64,000 bases of DNA, from positions 620,001 through 684,000 of the forward strand of contig CBDCBQ010000003.1 in assembly GCA_965214415.1 (NCBI GenBank), in the 5' to 3' direction. This document shows, one piece after another, positions 53,757 through 62,318 of the stretch (positions are counted from its first letter, which is position 1; every line of letters starts with the position of its first letter). Origin of the DNA: RH-AL1 sp965214415. Lineage in GTDB: Bacteria > Pseudomonadota > Alphaproteobacteria > Rhizobiales > Beijerinckiaceae. The translations under genes were made by a program, and so were the position numbers. The notes below the pieces were generated by a model. That model was not told where the DNA came from. It did not search any database and saw only the letters and a list, made by a program, of their open reading frames with translations.

Positions 53757-54361
53757 AACTTCTCTCCCGTTTTACTAAGTGCCGTCGGCACCTATCGTTT
53801 TCGTCAAGTCAAGCACCGCCGCCGCTCACATCCTGCAACTGCAATCGCCGAATATGCAGCGAGTGAAGAACGGGCGATCACCATATCTTCCGGGTAACGG
53901 CGGACCGTGACAGGTGCAAGACGTGTGATGGCGCGCACGGGTGCGTATGAACCAGTTCCACTAGTGGTCTTATCGAGGACAAGTAAACACAAGGGCAGCG
54001 GATGATGGATAAGCTCTTTACCGACATGTCGGGGATCCGCACTGTCAGCTGCAGAACGGTCGCACACGGCCATCTACACCCGCCGGAGTCTACGCGATCC
54101 TGGTCGTTCTGTTTGTTGCACTGGGATGGTGGCTCGGCAGACGAATTCACGCGCGCGGTGGCGATTATAAGGAGCTACGACGCCGACGAGCGGCACCTGA
54201 CCGCGCTGCGCAACCATACCCCGACGGTGGTGGTGGTCTTTGCGCTCATGGAAACGGCGGTGCTGGCCATCGGGTTCACCGCATATCCAGGCTCGGCGGC
54301 TCCAAGCGGCGGATCAGAATGGGCCTGCTGTGCTATTGCTCGCAGTGCTCATCCTGCTCAC
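53757..54361 (+). pseudogene. gene-poor stretch with remnants of a membrane protein
   Basis: No intact gene is visible. From about 54089 a frame gives VYAILVVLFVALGWWLGRRI. Another, near 54165-54310, gives DADERHLTALRNHTPTVVVV with FALMETAVLAIGFTAYPG. A third before 54361 gives VLLLAVLILLTL. Together they look like a frameshifted protein with two or three helices, reminiscent of DUF4239 proteins. It is cut by the IS481-type element at 54368. The first 330 bases of the stretch hold nothing I can name, apart from the promoter region of the stress cassette. Confidence 0.35.
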
Positions 54362-54367
54362 CCTAGG

Positions 54368-55385
54368 TGTTTGGTCCCAGGGAGTCGTGACGTTTAAGCT
54401 GAGCCGAGAGGCTGAGGAGGCGTTATGGCAAGCATTCTTCACGGCAGCGCCCGAACAACGCCGCGAGTTCGAGCCGAACTCCAAGCGTCGAAAGAGAAGG
54501 CGGGCGTCCTCGCCAGGCGCTACGGGCTGAGCCGCACGACGGTCAACAAGTGGCGCGTGAGGACGGGGACGGCAGACGCGCCGATGGGTCCGCGCGATCC
54601 TCACAGCACGGTTCTGACGCCGGCCGAGGAAGCGATCATCGTCGCATTCCGCCAACGAACGCTGCCGCCGCTCGATGACGTCATGGGGTGCCTTCGCGAC
54701 CAGATCCCGAAGCTGACGCGTTCGAGCCTGCATCGCTGCCTCGTCCGCCACGGCATCTCGCGTCTGCCTGTCGACGAGACGATGACGAAGCGCGGTCGCT
54801 TCGCCGAGACCACGATCGGCTACGTCCACATCGACAGCTGCGAGCTGCGCCACGCCGATGGCAAGCTGCACATGTTCCTCGCCATCGATCGCGTCTCGAA
54901 GTTCACCTTCGTCGAGTTCTACGAGAAGGCTGGCAAGATGAATGCGGCTGCCTTCCTACGGCACGCCATCGAAGCCTTTCCCTACAACATCCACACGATC
55001 TTGACGGACAACGGCATCGCTTTCGCCGATCTGCCGAAGAACCGCAACGGCGCAACTGCCTACTGGTCGGGCGGCCACATCTTCGGCCGTACCTGCGCCG
55101 ACAACGGCATCACCCACAAGCTGACGAAGCCTCATCATCCCTGGACCAACGGCCAAGCCGAGCGGATGAACCGGACAATCAAAGACGCGACGATCAAGGT
55201 GTTCCATTATCCAGATCTCGATAGTTTGAAAGCCCACGTCCTCGCCTTCGTGAAGACCTACAACTTCGCCAAACACCTGAAGGCATTACGATGGAGAACA
55301 CCGTTTGAGGCCATCGCCCACGCGTGGACAAAAGACCCGACAAGCTTCAAGATTGATCCGCGTCACCTCATCCCGGGACCAAACA
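54368..55385 (+). mobile_element. IS481-family insertion sequence
   Basis: This 1018-bp element has terminal inverted repeats TGTTTGGTCCC...GGGACCAAACA. It is flanked by a 6-base target duplication CCTAGG (54362-54367 and 55386-55391), matching the NCTAGN target preference of IS481. It carries one transposase gene, whose stop codon lies in the flanking target duplication. It has interrupted a decayed membrane-protein gene. Confidence 0.9.
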
Positions 55386-55390
55386 CCTAG
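54425..55390 (+). CDS. IS481-family transposase
   Basis: This 321-residue DDE transposase has an N-terminal HTH (KEKAGVLARRYGLSRTTVNKW). A catalytic core follows, with the first Asp in VHIDSCEL, the second in ILTDNGIAFAD and the Glu in GQAERMNRTIKDATIKVF. The length and order are those of intact IS481 transposases. The TAG stop (55388-55390) is supplied by the CTAG of the target site, so the last codons depend on where the element lands. The enzyme appears intact. Confidence 0.93.
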   Translation: MASILHGSARTTPRVRAELQASKEKAGVLARRYGLSRTTVNKWRVRTGTADAPMGPRDPHSTVLTPAEEAIIVAFRQRTLPPLDDVMGCLRDQIPKLTRSSLHRCLVRHGISRLPVDETMTKRGRFAETTIGYVHIDSCELRHADGKLHMFLAIDRVSKFTFVEFYEKAGKMNAAAFLRHAIEAFPYNIHTILTDNGIAFADLPKNRNGATAYWSGGHIFGRTCADNGITHKLTKPHHPWTNGQAERMNRTIKDATIKVFHYPDLDSLKAHVLAFVKTYNFAKHLKALRWRTPFEAIAHAWTKDPTSFKIDPRHLIPGPNT

Positions 55391-55622
55391 GCTCGACCGA
55401 CCGGACCGCGGGACCATGGAGGTCTCTACCCAGGCTCTATCCGATGCTCCGGCGTCGATACTCCCAAAGCCCCGAATTAGCTTAATACCCGCGTCTTCGT
55501 GGACGCTGGCCGCCTGCCGCGCGGGAGCTACGAGACGGTGACTTTCCTTGGGCTAGCGGCGCCTGCCAGACTGCTGGGCGTTTTATAATGTGCTCGATGC
55601 GGAGTTTGAGGCGTCATCTTCG

Positions 55623-56594
55623 CTAGCGGCCGGTTGGCGATATGGCGCCATTCTTCGACGATTTCAGTTCGACGGCCGGAAACCCGACGATGTCGTAGGT
55701 CGCCGACGCAATGCCAATGCCTGCGGCGTCAAGCCCGAGGAGCATGTCACGCGTAATCGCGTCCTTGGTCGACCTGATGCGATGCGTCCCGACGATGAAC
55801 CGCACGGTCAACTCCAACCAATTGTCGGTGATACGATAGAAGACCCGGGGCGCCAGCTCGATTGGCTCTACCCCGAAACGCTCCTGCAAATCGTGCTTGG
55901 CTTCGGCCGAAACGTTGTCTGGATCGAGGGCGTGCTTGCGCGACGCCTCCAGCATGATCGATTCTGCCTTCGCGCGATCCGCCTCATAGGTGATCGGGAT
56001 GATCATCTCCTCCCAGATGAAAGGGAAATCACGCGTGTAGTTGAACACCGGCTCGTCGAAAATCTTAGCGTTGCTGACAGTGACGACGCGGCCGGTAAAC
56101 TGGCGGCTCCTGACCCACATGGAAGCATCGCCCGATGCGCCGCCAGGCTGGCCCATCTCCATAATCGTGGTCTGGATAAAACCGAGTCTCAGCACGTCGC
56201 CACGAACACCGCCCATCGAGATCCTGTCGCCGACCGTGAACGTGTTGCCGCGCAAAACCACGAAATAGCCGGCGACCGACGTAATCACCTGCTGCAAGGC
56301 GAAGGCGAGGCCAGCCGACATCAAGCCAAAGGCGGTCGCGAGCCGCGTCGGATCGTTAAACCAAATCGACAGCAGCCCTAGGATCAGAAGCACGGCCGCA
56401 AGCAGGCTGACGCCTTGGCGCGTCCAAAACCGGGTTTGGATCGAGGGGGTGTCGCCCTTATTGGCGACCATGCCGACGAGGGCTCGCAATCCCCGGCTAC
56501 CAAGGAGAACGATGGCGATAAAGACGAGCGATAGGAGAAGCTTGCGGCCGTTCTCGGCGTTGACGCCGACCCAATCTATCCCGAGAAAAGTCAC
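55623..56594 (-). CDS. MscS-type mechanosensitive ion channel
   Basis: This 323-residue membrane protein has hydrophobic helices at about 20-40, 60-80 and the pore-lining region ATAFGLMSAGLAFALQQVITS around 88-108. The MscS core domain follows (GYFVVLRGNTFTVGDRISMG, GDVLRLGFIQTTIMEMG, VTVSNAKIFDEPVFNYTRDF). MscS channels release solutes on hypoosmotic shock. The soluble C-terminal vestibule is complete. It stands near the stress cassette and could serve osmotic adaptation with it, though it is 1.9 kb away and separated by the IS481 element. Confidence 0.92.
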   Translation of the reverse strand: MTFLGIDWVGVNAENGRKLLLSLVFIAIVLLGSRGLRALVGMVANKGDTPSIQTRFWTRQGVSLLAAVLLILGLLSIWFNDPTRLATAFGLMSAGLAFALQQVITSVAGYFVVLRGNTFTVGDRISMGGVRGDVLRLGFIQTTIMEMGQPGGASGDASMWVRSRQFTGRVVTVSNAKIFDEPVFNYTRDFPFIWEEMIIPITYEADRAKAESIMLEASRKHALDPDNVSAEAKHDLQERFGVEPIELAPRVFYRITDNWLELTVRFIVGTHRIRSTKDAITRDMLLGLDAAGIGIASATYDIVGFPAVELKSSKNGAISPTGR

Positions 56595-56789
56595 CAGTCG
56601 CTCCCGTACTCGGCGAGAGCCGCCGACGCGCTACGGCGGATCGTCCGACGCACGCCCCCGATATTAGTCGGCTGATGCCGCTGCGAAAAGCCAGTTTGAG
56701 GGTATGGTCGAGGCCCCACGTCAATCACCGCTTGAACGAGCCGATACAACGAGAGAAGACGAAGTGGTACCAGTTCCAACGACCGTTAG

Positions 56790-58300
56790 TTCTACTGAGT
56801 CACGAACGCCAGTTCGTTCTGCCGACGGCTGATTTGATAAGGTGGCGATTCGCTTTTTTGGATGCGGGCGTCACGATGGATCATGATCTGCCTGCTAGCG
56901 AAGCGCGGTTCGCGACTTATGTCGAGGCCTTGGGCAAGTCTCTCGGCCACGCGGATCGGGCCGGCCCGCTGAGGCATTATTGCACCGGACTGCTGTTGCC
57001 CGGCGAACGCAAGAGCGTCGAGCCCATGGCGGCAATCGTCGCGCCGGAACGGGCGGCGGCTGAGCATCAATCGCTGCTTCACCTCGTCGGCCAGGCCGCG
57101 TGGTCGGATGCGACGGTTCTGCAAACGGTGCGCGATCTTGTGCTGCCGGCGATGGAACGGCAGGCGCCGATCGCGGCGTGGATCGTCGATGACACGGGCT
57201 TTGCGAAGAAGGGCGTGCATTCGGTCGGCGTCGCGCGCCAATATTGCGGACGTCTCGGCAAGCAAGACAATTGCCAGATCGCGGTGAGCCTGTCGGTCGC
57301 CCATGCCCATGCGAGCCTGCCGATCGCCTACCGGCTCTATCTTCCCGAGGAATGGGCCGGCGATCCCGTCCGGCGTGCCAAGGCGAAGGTTCCCGAGGAC
57401 GTCGTGTTCCAAACCAAGCCGGAGATCGCGCTCGAGCAGATCGCGACGGCGCGCGCCTCTGGTGTCACGCCCGGTGTCGTGCTGGCCGACGCGGCCTACG
57501 GCGGCAACGGGGCGTTCCGCGCCGGCATCACCGCCCTCGGCCTGACCTATGCGGTCGGCATTCAATCCCACACGACGGTCTGGCCGCCCGGCCTCGCGCC
57601 GTTGCCACCCAAGCCATGGAGTGGACGCGGCCGTCCGCCGTCGCTGTTGCGCCGCGACGCCGATCACGCGCCCGTCTCCGTCAAGGACCTGGCCCTGAGC
57701 CTGCCGGCTGACCGTTGGACCTCATGCATCTGGCGCGAGGGCACAAACACGCCATTGTCCTCGCGCTTCTGTGCGCTGCGCGTGCGGGCCGCCGGACGCG
57801 ACTGGAACCGGACCACACCTCATCCCGTCGAATGGCTTCTCATCGAATGGCCCGAGGGGGCTGTCGAGCCTGATCATTACTCCCTCGCAACCGTTGCGGA
57901 CCAAATCGACTTGTCATCGCTCGTCGAGATCACCAAGCTGCGCTGGCGCATCGAGCGTGATTATGAAGAGCTGAAGTCCGAACTCGGCCTCGCCCATTAC
58001 GAGGGGCGGGGGTGGCGAGGATTCCACCATCACGCCACGCTCTGCATCGCCGCCTACGGCTTTTTGATCCGCGAGAGAGCGGCCGTTCCCCCCTCCGCCA
58101 CCAAGCTCGGCGAGGCGCCTCGCATTTCCTCGCGTCCAAGACCCAGAGGCGCCCCCGATCCGGCCCGAACGCCACGTCACAAACTCCATCGCGACCTTGC
58201 GGAAGAAAATCGCCGTCGCCCTCGCCAGAACCTTGAAACGATGTCCATGCTGTCACGCAATCAAAACGCGACGATGGGGGAACTTCGTGACGCAGTAGAA
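56790..58300 (+). mobile_element. IS701-family insertion sequence
   Basis: This 1511-bp element has inverted ends TTCTACTGAGTCACGAA (left, 56790) and the complement of TTCTACTGCGTCACGAA (right, to 58300), one mismatch in 17. The 4-base duplication TTAG (56786-56789 and 58301-58304) fits the YTAR target of IS701. It carries one transposase gene with a C-terminal frameshift, so the copy is probably inactive on its own. Confidence 0.9.
56876..58298 (+). pseudogene. IS701-family transposase, frameshifted near its end
   Basis: The frame from ATG 56876 gives the usual IS701 order: GPLRHYCTGLLLPGERKSVE, WIVDDTGFAKKGVHSVG (first Asp), GVVLADAAYGG (second Asp) and KLRWRIERDYEELKSELGL (Glu), ending in FHHHATLCIAAYGFL. 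After about position 58090 the conserved tail (PPIRPERHVTNSIATLRKKI, AVALARTLKRCPCC) is found in the next frame, ending at TAG 58298. A one-base insertion in the C-run at about 58090 explains it. The shifted frame instead runs to 58315. The catalytic residues are intact; only about 65 C-terminal residues change. Confidence 0.85.
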
Positions 58301-58304
58301 TTAG

Positions 58305-58838
58305 CAGGCTGCTGAAGAACGCCGCTGCGATCGAGCGAAGTGACTGATCGAGAGATCGAGGGTCGAGTGATCGCGGTGGGCCACCGACCGTCGAGCGCTC
58401 CGGGCTTATCGCCGGGGTCTGATCAGGCGCCGTCACCAGCAGCTTGGGCAGTCTCACGAGATTGTAGGCTGCTGCGGCGAAGGTGAAGGACCATCCGACG
58501 CGCTCGGTGCCGCGCCGCATCGCCGCCGCATGCCGCCGATCGTCTTCATCCAGCCGATCGATGGTGGAGGCGTGCGTCGCGTTGGTGCGCTTTTCGCTGT
58601 GGAAGTCCGCCTCGGCGTTGCGGCCGCCGGACGGCGCCGTCGCCTAGCCCATCGTCCCCGATCGGCTTGACGCTGTTCATCGACGACCACGCTTGGATCA
58701 TCGTGCCGTCGACGCTGAAGTGGTCCGACGACAGCAGCCGCTTCACCCGGGGTCGGGCCATCAGCGTCGCAAGAAACCGCGCCGCCACGTCTCCCTCGAG
58801 CAGGCGGTCGCGGTTCTTCGAGAACGTGGAAGTGGTCT
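58305..58838 (-). pseudogene. IS5-family element remnant with internal deletion
   Basis: On the minus strand TSTFSKNRDRLLEGDVAARF, then MARPRVKRLLSSDHFSVDGT, are the N-terminal conserved blocks of an IS5-family transposase. NAEADFHSEKRTNATHAST follows in another frame and joins directly to a C-terminal-like end (GTERVGWSFTFAAAAYNLVR). The middle of the enzyme, about 200 residues including catalytic parts, is missing. The end near 58305 (GGCTGCTGAAGAA) looks like its terminal repeat. The IS701 element lies immediately at that end and the IS3-type element cuts the other side. Confidence 0.7.
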
Positions 58839-59140
58839 GCGCCCCTTGAAGTGGTCCTCCCTGATGTATGGCTTTTGCCATGGAGGAGGATCGAGATATG
58901 CCGAGGAAGAGACACAAGGCGGAAGAGATCGTCGCGAAGTTACGGCAGGTCGATGTGTTGGTCTCGCAAGGAAGACCAGTCGCTGATGGTCTGCGCCCCT
59001 TGAAGTGGTCCTCCCTGATGTATGGCTTTTGCCATGGAGGAGGATCGAGATATGCCGAGGAAGAGACACAAGGCGGAAGAGATCGTCGCGAAGTTACGGC
59101 AGGTCGATGTGTTGGTCTCGCAAGGAAGACCAGTCGCTGA
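58833..59140. repeat. 154-bp tandem direct duplication at the left end of the IS3-type element
   Basis: 58833-58986 and 58987-59140 are identical by eye over 154 bases. The unit contains the left tip of the IS3-type element (TGGTCCTCCCTGATG), its ribosome binding site and the first about 30 codons of orfA. The first copy therefore has a truncated orfA that reads into the second copy in another frame. The complete orfA starts in the second copy. Confidence 0.92.
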
Positions 59141-59330
59141 GGCCGTGCGAGCGATCGAGGTGACCGAGGTCACGTATTATCGGTGGCGTCAGGAGTACGG
59201 CGGCCTGAAGGGCGACCAGGTCAAACGGCTGAAGGACCTCGAGGCCGAGAATACGCGGTTGCGACGCGCTGTATCTGATCTGACGCTGGAGAAGCTGATC
59301 CTGAAGGAAGCCGCCTCGGGAAACTTCTGA
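59052..59330 (+). CDS. IS3-family transposase orfA
   Basis: This 92-residue protein starts at ATG 59052 after GGAGGA. It has the HTH_8/transposase_8 domain (PRKRHKAEEIVAKLRQVDVL, then GRPVAEAVRAIEVTEVTYYR) followed by a leucine-zipper-like helix (KRLKDLEAENTRLRRAVSDL, LEKLILKEAA). It binds the element ends and is fused to orfB by -1 frameshifting during transposase synthesis. No strong slippery heptamer is evident near 59310-59330. Confidence 0.88.
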   Translation: MPRKRHKAEEIVAKLRQVDVLVSQGRPVAEAVRAIEVTEVTYYRWRQEYGGLKGDQVKRLKDLEAENTRLRRAVSDLTLEKLILKEAASGNF

Positions 59331-60220
59331 GCCCCGCTCGTCGTCGGACTTGTGTCGATCGTGTCGTTGCCAAACACGGTGTCTCGGAGCGCTTCGCCTG
59401 CCGGGTTCTCGGCCAGCATCGCTCGACGCAACGCAAGATCCCAGCGCGCTGTGATGATGAGGCGGCCCTCACCGCCGACATCATCGCGCTCGCTCTCCAG
59501 TACGGCCGCTACGGCTATCGTCGGATCACGGCGATGCTGCACCAGGCGGGCTGGGTGGTGAACCGCAAGCGTGTCGCACGGATCTGGCGACGGGAGGGGC
59601 TCAAGGTTCCGCAGAAGCAGCCGAAGAGGGGCCGGCTCTGGCTCAACGACGGATCGTGCCTTCGGCTTCGGCCGGAGCGGCCCAATCACGTCTGGTCCTA
59701 CGACTTCGTCGAGGACCGAACTCACGATGGACGAAAGATCCGCATGCTGAATGTCATCGACGAGTTCACCCGAGAGTGCCTGGCGATCCGGGTGAGCCGA
59801 AAGCTGAACTCGACCGACGTCATCGACGTGCTGTCGGATCTGTTCATCCTGCGCGGCGTGCCGGGTCACATACGTTCCGACAACGGCCCGGAGTTCATCG
59901 CCAAATCGGTTCGCGAATGGATTGTCGCCGCGGGAGCGCGAACGGCTTACATCGAGCCGGGAAGTCCATGGGAAAACGGCTATTGCGAAAGCTTCAACTC
60001 GAAGCTTCGCGATGAACTGCTGAACGGCGAGATCTTCTACTCGCTCAACGAAGCCAAGGTCATCATCGAGGGCTGGCGGTGCCATTACAACAAAATCCGC
60101 CCGCACTCATCGCTCGGCTATCGGCCACCCGCTCCCAAAACCCTGGTGTGGCCGGCTCCGCAACCCGGACCAGCTACGCCGGCCACACCAGCCCTCGCGC
60201 TCAGGCCGACCATGAACTAA
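59330..60220 (+). CDS. IS3-family transposase orfB (frame -1 to orfA)
   Basis: This frame has about 296 codons. It begins SPARRRTCVDRVVAKHGVSE (HTH_21-like region), then QYGRYGYRRITAMLHQAG, and the rve integrase core with DDE residues in VWSYDFVEDRTHDG, IRSDNGPEFIA and CESFNSKLRDELL, ending HSSLGYRPP. There is no start codon at its beginning; the first ATG is at 59534. That is normal for IS3 elements, where the product is the orfAB fusion. It appears intact. Confidence 0.9.
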   Translation, partial: SPARRRTCVDRVVAKHGVSERFACRVLGQHRSTQRKIPARCDDEAALTADIIALALQYGRYGYRRITAMLHQAGWVVNRKRVARIWRREGLKVPQKQPKRGRLWLNDGSCLRLRPERPNHVWSYDFVEDRTHDGRKIRMLNVIDEFTRECLAIRVSRKLNSTDVIDVLSDLFILRGVPGHIRSDNGPEFIAKSVREWIVAAGARTAYIEPGSPWENGYCESFNSKLRDELLNGEIFYSLNEAKVIIEGWRCHYNKIRPHSSLGYRPPAPKTLVWPAPQPGPATPATPALALRPTMN

Positions 60221-60240
60221 GATAATCACCGGACCACCCG

Positions 60241-60684
60241 ATGGGTGCCGGCCAGGCGCTGACCGTCGTCGATGCGTATACGCGCGAGGCTCTGACGATC
60301 GAGGTCGATCACGGGATCAAGGGCGAGCAGGTCGTCGACGCGGTGACACGGATCGCGATGAGGCGAAGCGCTCCGAGAACCATCCGTGTCGACAACGGCC
60401 CGGAGTTCGTCTCGAAGGCGCTCGATCGCTGGGCCTACGAGAACGCCGTCACGCTGGACTTCAGCCGGCCTGGCAAGCCAACCGACAACGCCTTCGTGAA
60501 ATCGTTCAACGGCCGGCTGCGCGACGAATGTCTGAACACGCATTGGTTCTTGTCGCTGGCCGACGCCAGGGCCAAGATCGAGGCTTGGCGGAGGGACTAC
60601 AACGAGAGCCGTCCTCACACCTCGCTTGGCTGGAAGACGCCAAACGAATACGCTGCTGCGGCGGCTCTGAAAGCCGCCGAATGA
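60241..60684 (+). pseudogene. 5'-truncated IS3-family orfB
   Basis: 147 codons remain of a second, different IS3-type transposase: ALTVVDAYTREALTIEVDHG, IRVDNGPEFVSKALDRWAYE (second Asp), FVKSFNGRLRDECLNTHWF (Glu) and SRPHTSLGWKTPNEYA. The N-terminal half and first catalytic Asp are gone, replaced by the neighbouring IS3-type element. The ATG at 60241 arises from the junction. It cannot transpose by itself. Its right terminal repeat is present, duplicated. Confidence 0.88.
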
Positions 60685-60782
60685 ACACCGGAACCTCACC
60701 TTCAGGGTGGAGGAGAAACCGGGGGACCGTCATGAACACCGGAACCTCACCTTCAGGGTGGAGGAGAAACCGGGGGACCGTC
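60681..60782. repeat. 51-bp tandem duplication at the end of the truncated IS3-type element
   Basis: 60681-60731 and 60732-60782 are identical by eye. Each unit starts ATGAACACCGGAACC and ends CGGGGGACCGTC, the latter being the likely right terminal repeat of the element. The first unit contains the orfB stop. The 129 bases that follow, up to the Ku gene, hold only its ribosome binding site. Confidence 0.9.
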
Positions 60783-60911
60783 AAGCGCAGTTACGGTAGG
60801 CGGCGGAGATCTTTCGCGACGCGACGCGAACCTGCCTGGACGCAGCCGGTGATTGACTCTTCACAAGCCGTCCGCAGAGTTGGCCTCGTACCGTTTGCGT
60901 AGGAGTGCCGC

Positions 60912-61862
60912 GTGCCACCTCGTCCATACTGGAAGGGCTACCTCAAGCTCTCCCTCGTCTCCTGCCCGATCGCCGTCTACTCCGCGACCTCATCGAACGA
61001 GCGCATCGCCTTCCGGCAGATCAACAAGCAGACTGGCAACCGGCTCCGACAGCAGCTCGTGGATGACGAAACCGGCGATGTTGTCGAGGCAGTCGACAAG
61101 GGCCGCGGCTACGAGACCGGCCGGCATGAATTCATGATGGTCGAGGATGAGGAGCTCGAGGCGGTCGCGATCGAGAGCAGCCGCACGATCGACATCGACA
61201 GCTTCGTCCCACGCGTGCAGATCGACGAGCGCTATCTCGACAGCGCCTACTACCTCGTCCCCGAAAGCAAAGTCGCGCAGGACGCCTTCGCGGTGATCCG
61301 CGATGCCATGCGTGGCAAGGACATGGTGGCGCTCGGTCGGATTGTCCTCTCCAAGCGCGAGCGCGTCGTGATGCTGCAGGCGTGGGAGAAGGGCATCATG
61401 GCGACCACGCTTCGGTACGCCTACGAAGTCCGCGAGACGGAGGCATACTTCGCGGAGATCCCCGACATCGCCGTCCCGGACGACATGCTGCGGCTCGCCG
61501 AGCACATTCTCGAAAGCAAGGCCTCGACCTTTGATCCATCGGCCTTCAAGGATCGCTACGAAGAGGCGGTGATGGAGATGCTCAAGGCCAAGCAGGCGGG
61601 ACATGCGCCAGCGGCAGAGAAGGCCGCGAGCAGCAACCCGAACGTCATCAACCTGATGGAAGCGCTGAAGCGCAGCCTGGTCGGCACATCCACGCCCACG
61701 CCGCCTCCAAGGGACGTGCTGAAGCCGAGGAAGGCGAAACAGCGCCTGGGAGGCCAACGCGAGATGCTGCTTCCAATCGCCGGCAAGGGACCGACTGCGT
61801 CGGTGGCGAAAGCCTCTACTGCCGCCAAGCCGAGTAAGAGTTCAGGACGGCGTGTGGGCTGA
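60912..61862 (+). CDS. ku: Ku protein for non-homologous end joining
   Basis: This 316-residue Ku homodimer subunit binds broken DNA ends and recruits ligase D. It starts at GTG 60912 after a good AGGAG and reads PPRPYWKGYLKLSLVSCPIA, then AFRQINKQTGNRLRQQLVDD, ALGRIVLSKRERVVMLQAWE and DMLRLAEHILESKASTFDPS, the conserved Ku core in order. The C-terminal 70 residues are Lys/Ala/Pro-rich and variable, as usual. No ligD is adjacent in this window. It lies between IS remnants and the repeated TGTCC segment, suggesting an accessory copy. Confidence 0.93.
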   Translation: MPPRPYWKGYLKLSLVSCPIAVYSATSSNERIAFRQINKQTGNRLRQQLVDDETGDVVEAVDKGRGYETGRHEFMMVEDEELEAVAIESSRTIDIDSFVPRVQIDERYLDSAYYLVPESKVAQDAFAVIRDAMRGKDMVALGRIVLSKRERVVMLQAWEKGIMATTLRYAYEVRETEAYFAEIPDIAVPDDMLRLAEHILESKASTFDPSAFKDRYEEAVMEMLKAKQAGHAPAAEKAASSNPNVINLMEALKRSLVGTSTPTPPPRDVLKPRKAKQRLGGQREMLLPIAGKGPTASVAKASTAAKPSKSSGRRVG

Positions 61863-62318
61863 TCACCCCGGAAGTCGTGTCGTCAATCGATCTCCCGCTG
61901 AGTGGCTTATTGTCGTTCGCCGCCACACAGGGTGTGTCGTAAAATGGGCCGAGGGCTGTGGCTGCGACACTCCGCTGAAGGTCGATGAACCGAAAGGCCG
62001 CAGCGGGACAGACCGGACTGCCCTTAAGGGGGCTGTCCTGTCCGTCCGGGCGCTGACAAGGACGCGGCGGACAAATGTCCGCTCTGTCCGGTTTGTCCGA
62101 GCGCTCGGCTGCGCATTGCCCGCGCATCGCTGTCGCTTGCCCTCGACGTCTCTGGCCGACGAGGCTAGCGACATGAGCGCCCTCGTCATCCCCTTCCCGC
62201 GGTCGGAGCCAATGCGCGACCTCTGCGCTGGCGGCGAGGCGCTCCCGCCCTTCACCGCCGCCTGATGCAGCCGGCACCTCCCGCTGATCTGCGCCTAGCG
62301 GGCGGGCGCCGTAAAGAA
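61863..62318. repeat. gene-free stretch with TGTCC/GGACA-rich segment, copy B
   Basis: Positions 61998-62076 repeat 44542-44620 with a handful of mismatches. The shared part includes the central GGAC(A/T)GCCC-TTAAGG-GGGCTGTCC palindrome and the CTGTCCTGTCCGTCC run; further TGTCC motifs continue to 62100. In the frame used by copy A it still reads AAAGQTGLPLRGLSCPSGR and stop. It is therefore probably the last trace of a second primase-helicase gene. A 30-codon frame at 62174 (MSALVIPFPRSEPM) is possible but unsupported. Nothing else is seen. Confidence 0.75.

Larger units (their letters stand above)
59005..60237 (+). mobile_element. IS3-family insertion sequence
   Basis: The element holds orfA and orfB in the typical overlapping, -1 relation. 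The tips are uncertain: GTGGTCC at 59005 and GGACCAC at 60231-60237 are the best inverted match and no clear target duplication is visible. The left end is duplicated in tandem. The right end has landed in, or lies beside, a truncated orfB of a different IS3-type element. Confidence 0.7.

Noticed and set aside
54002..54397. an intact 131-residue gene
   Set aside because: The N-terminal half has no coherent composition, the membrane-like pieces lie in different frames, and the end falls inside the IS481-type element.
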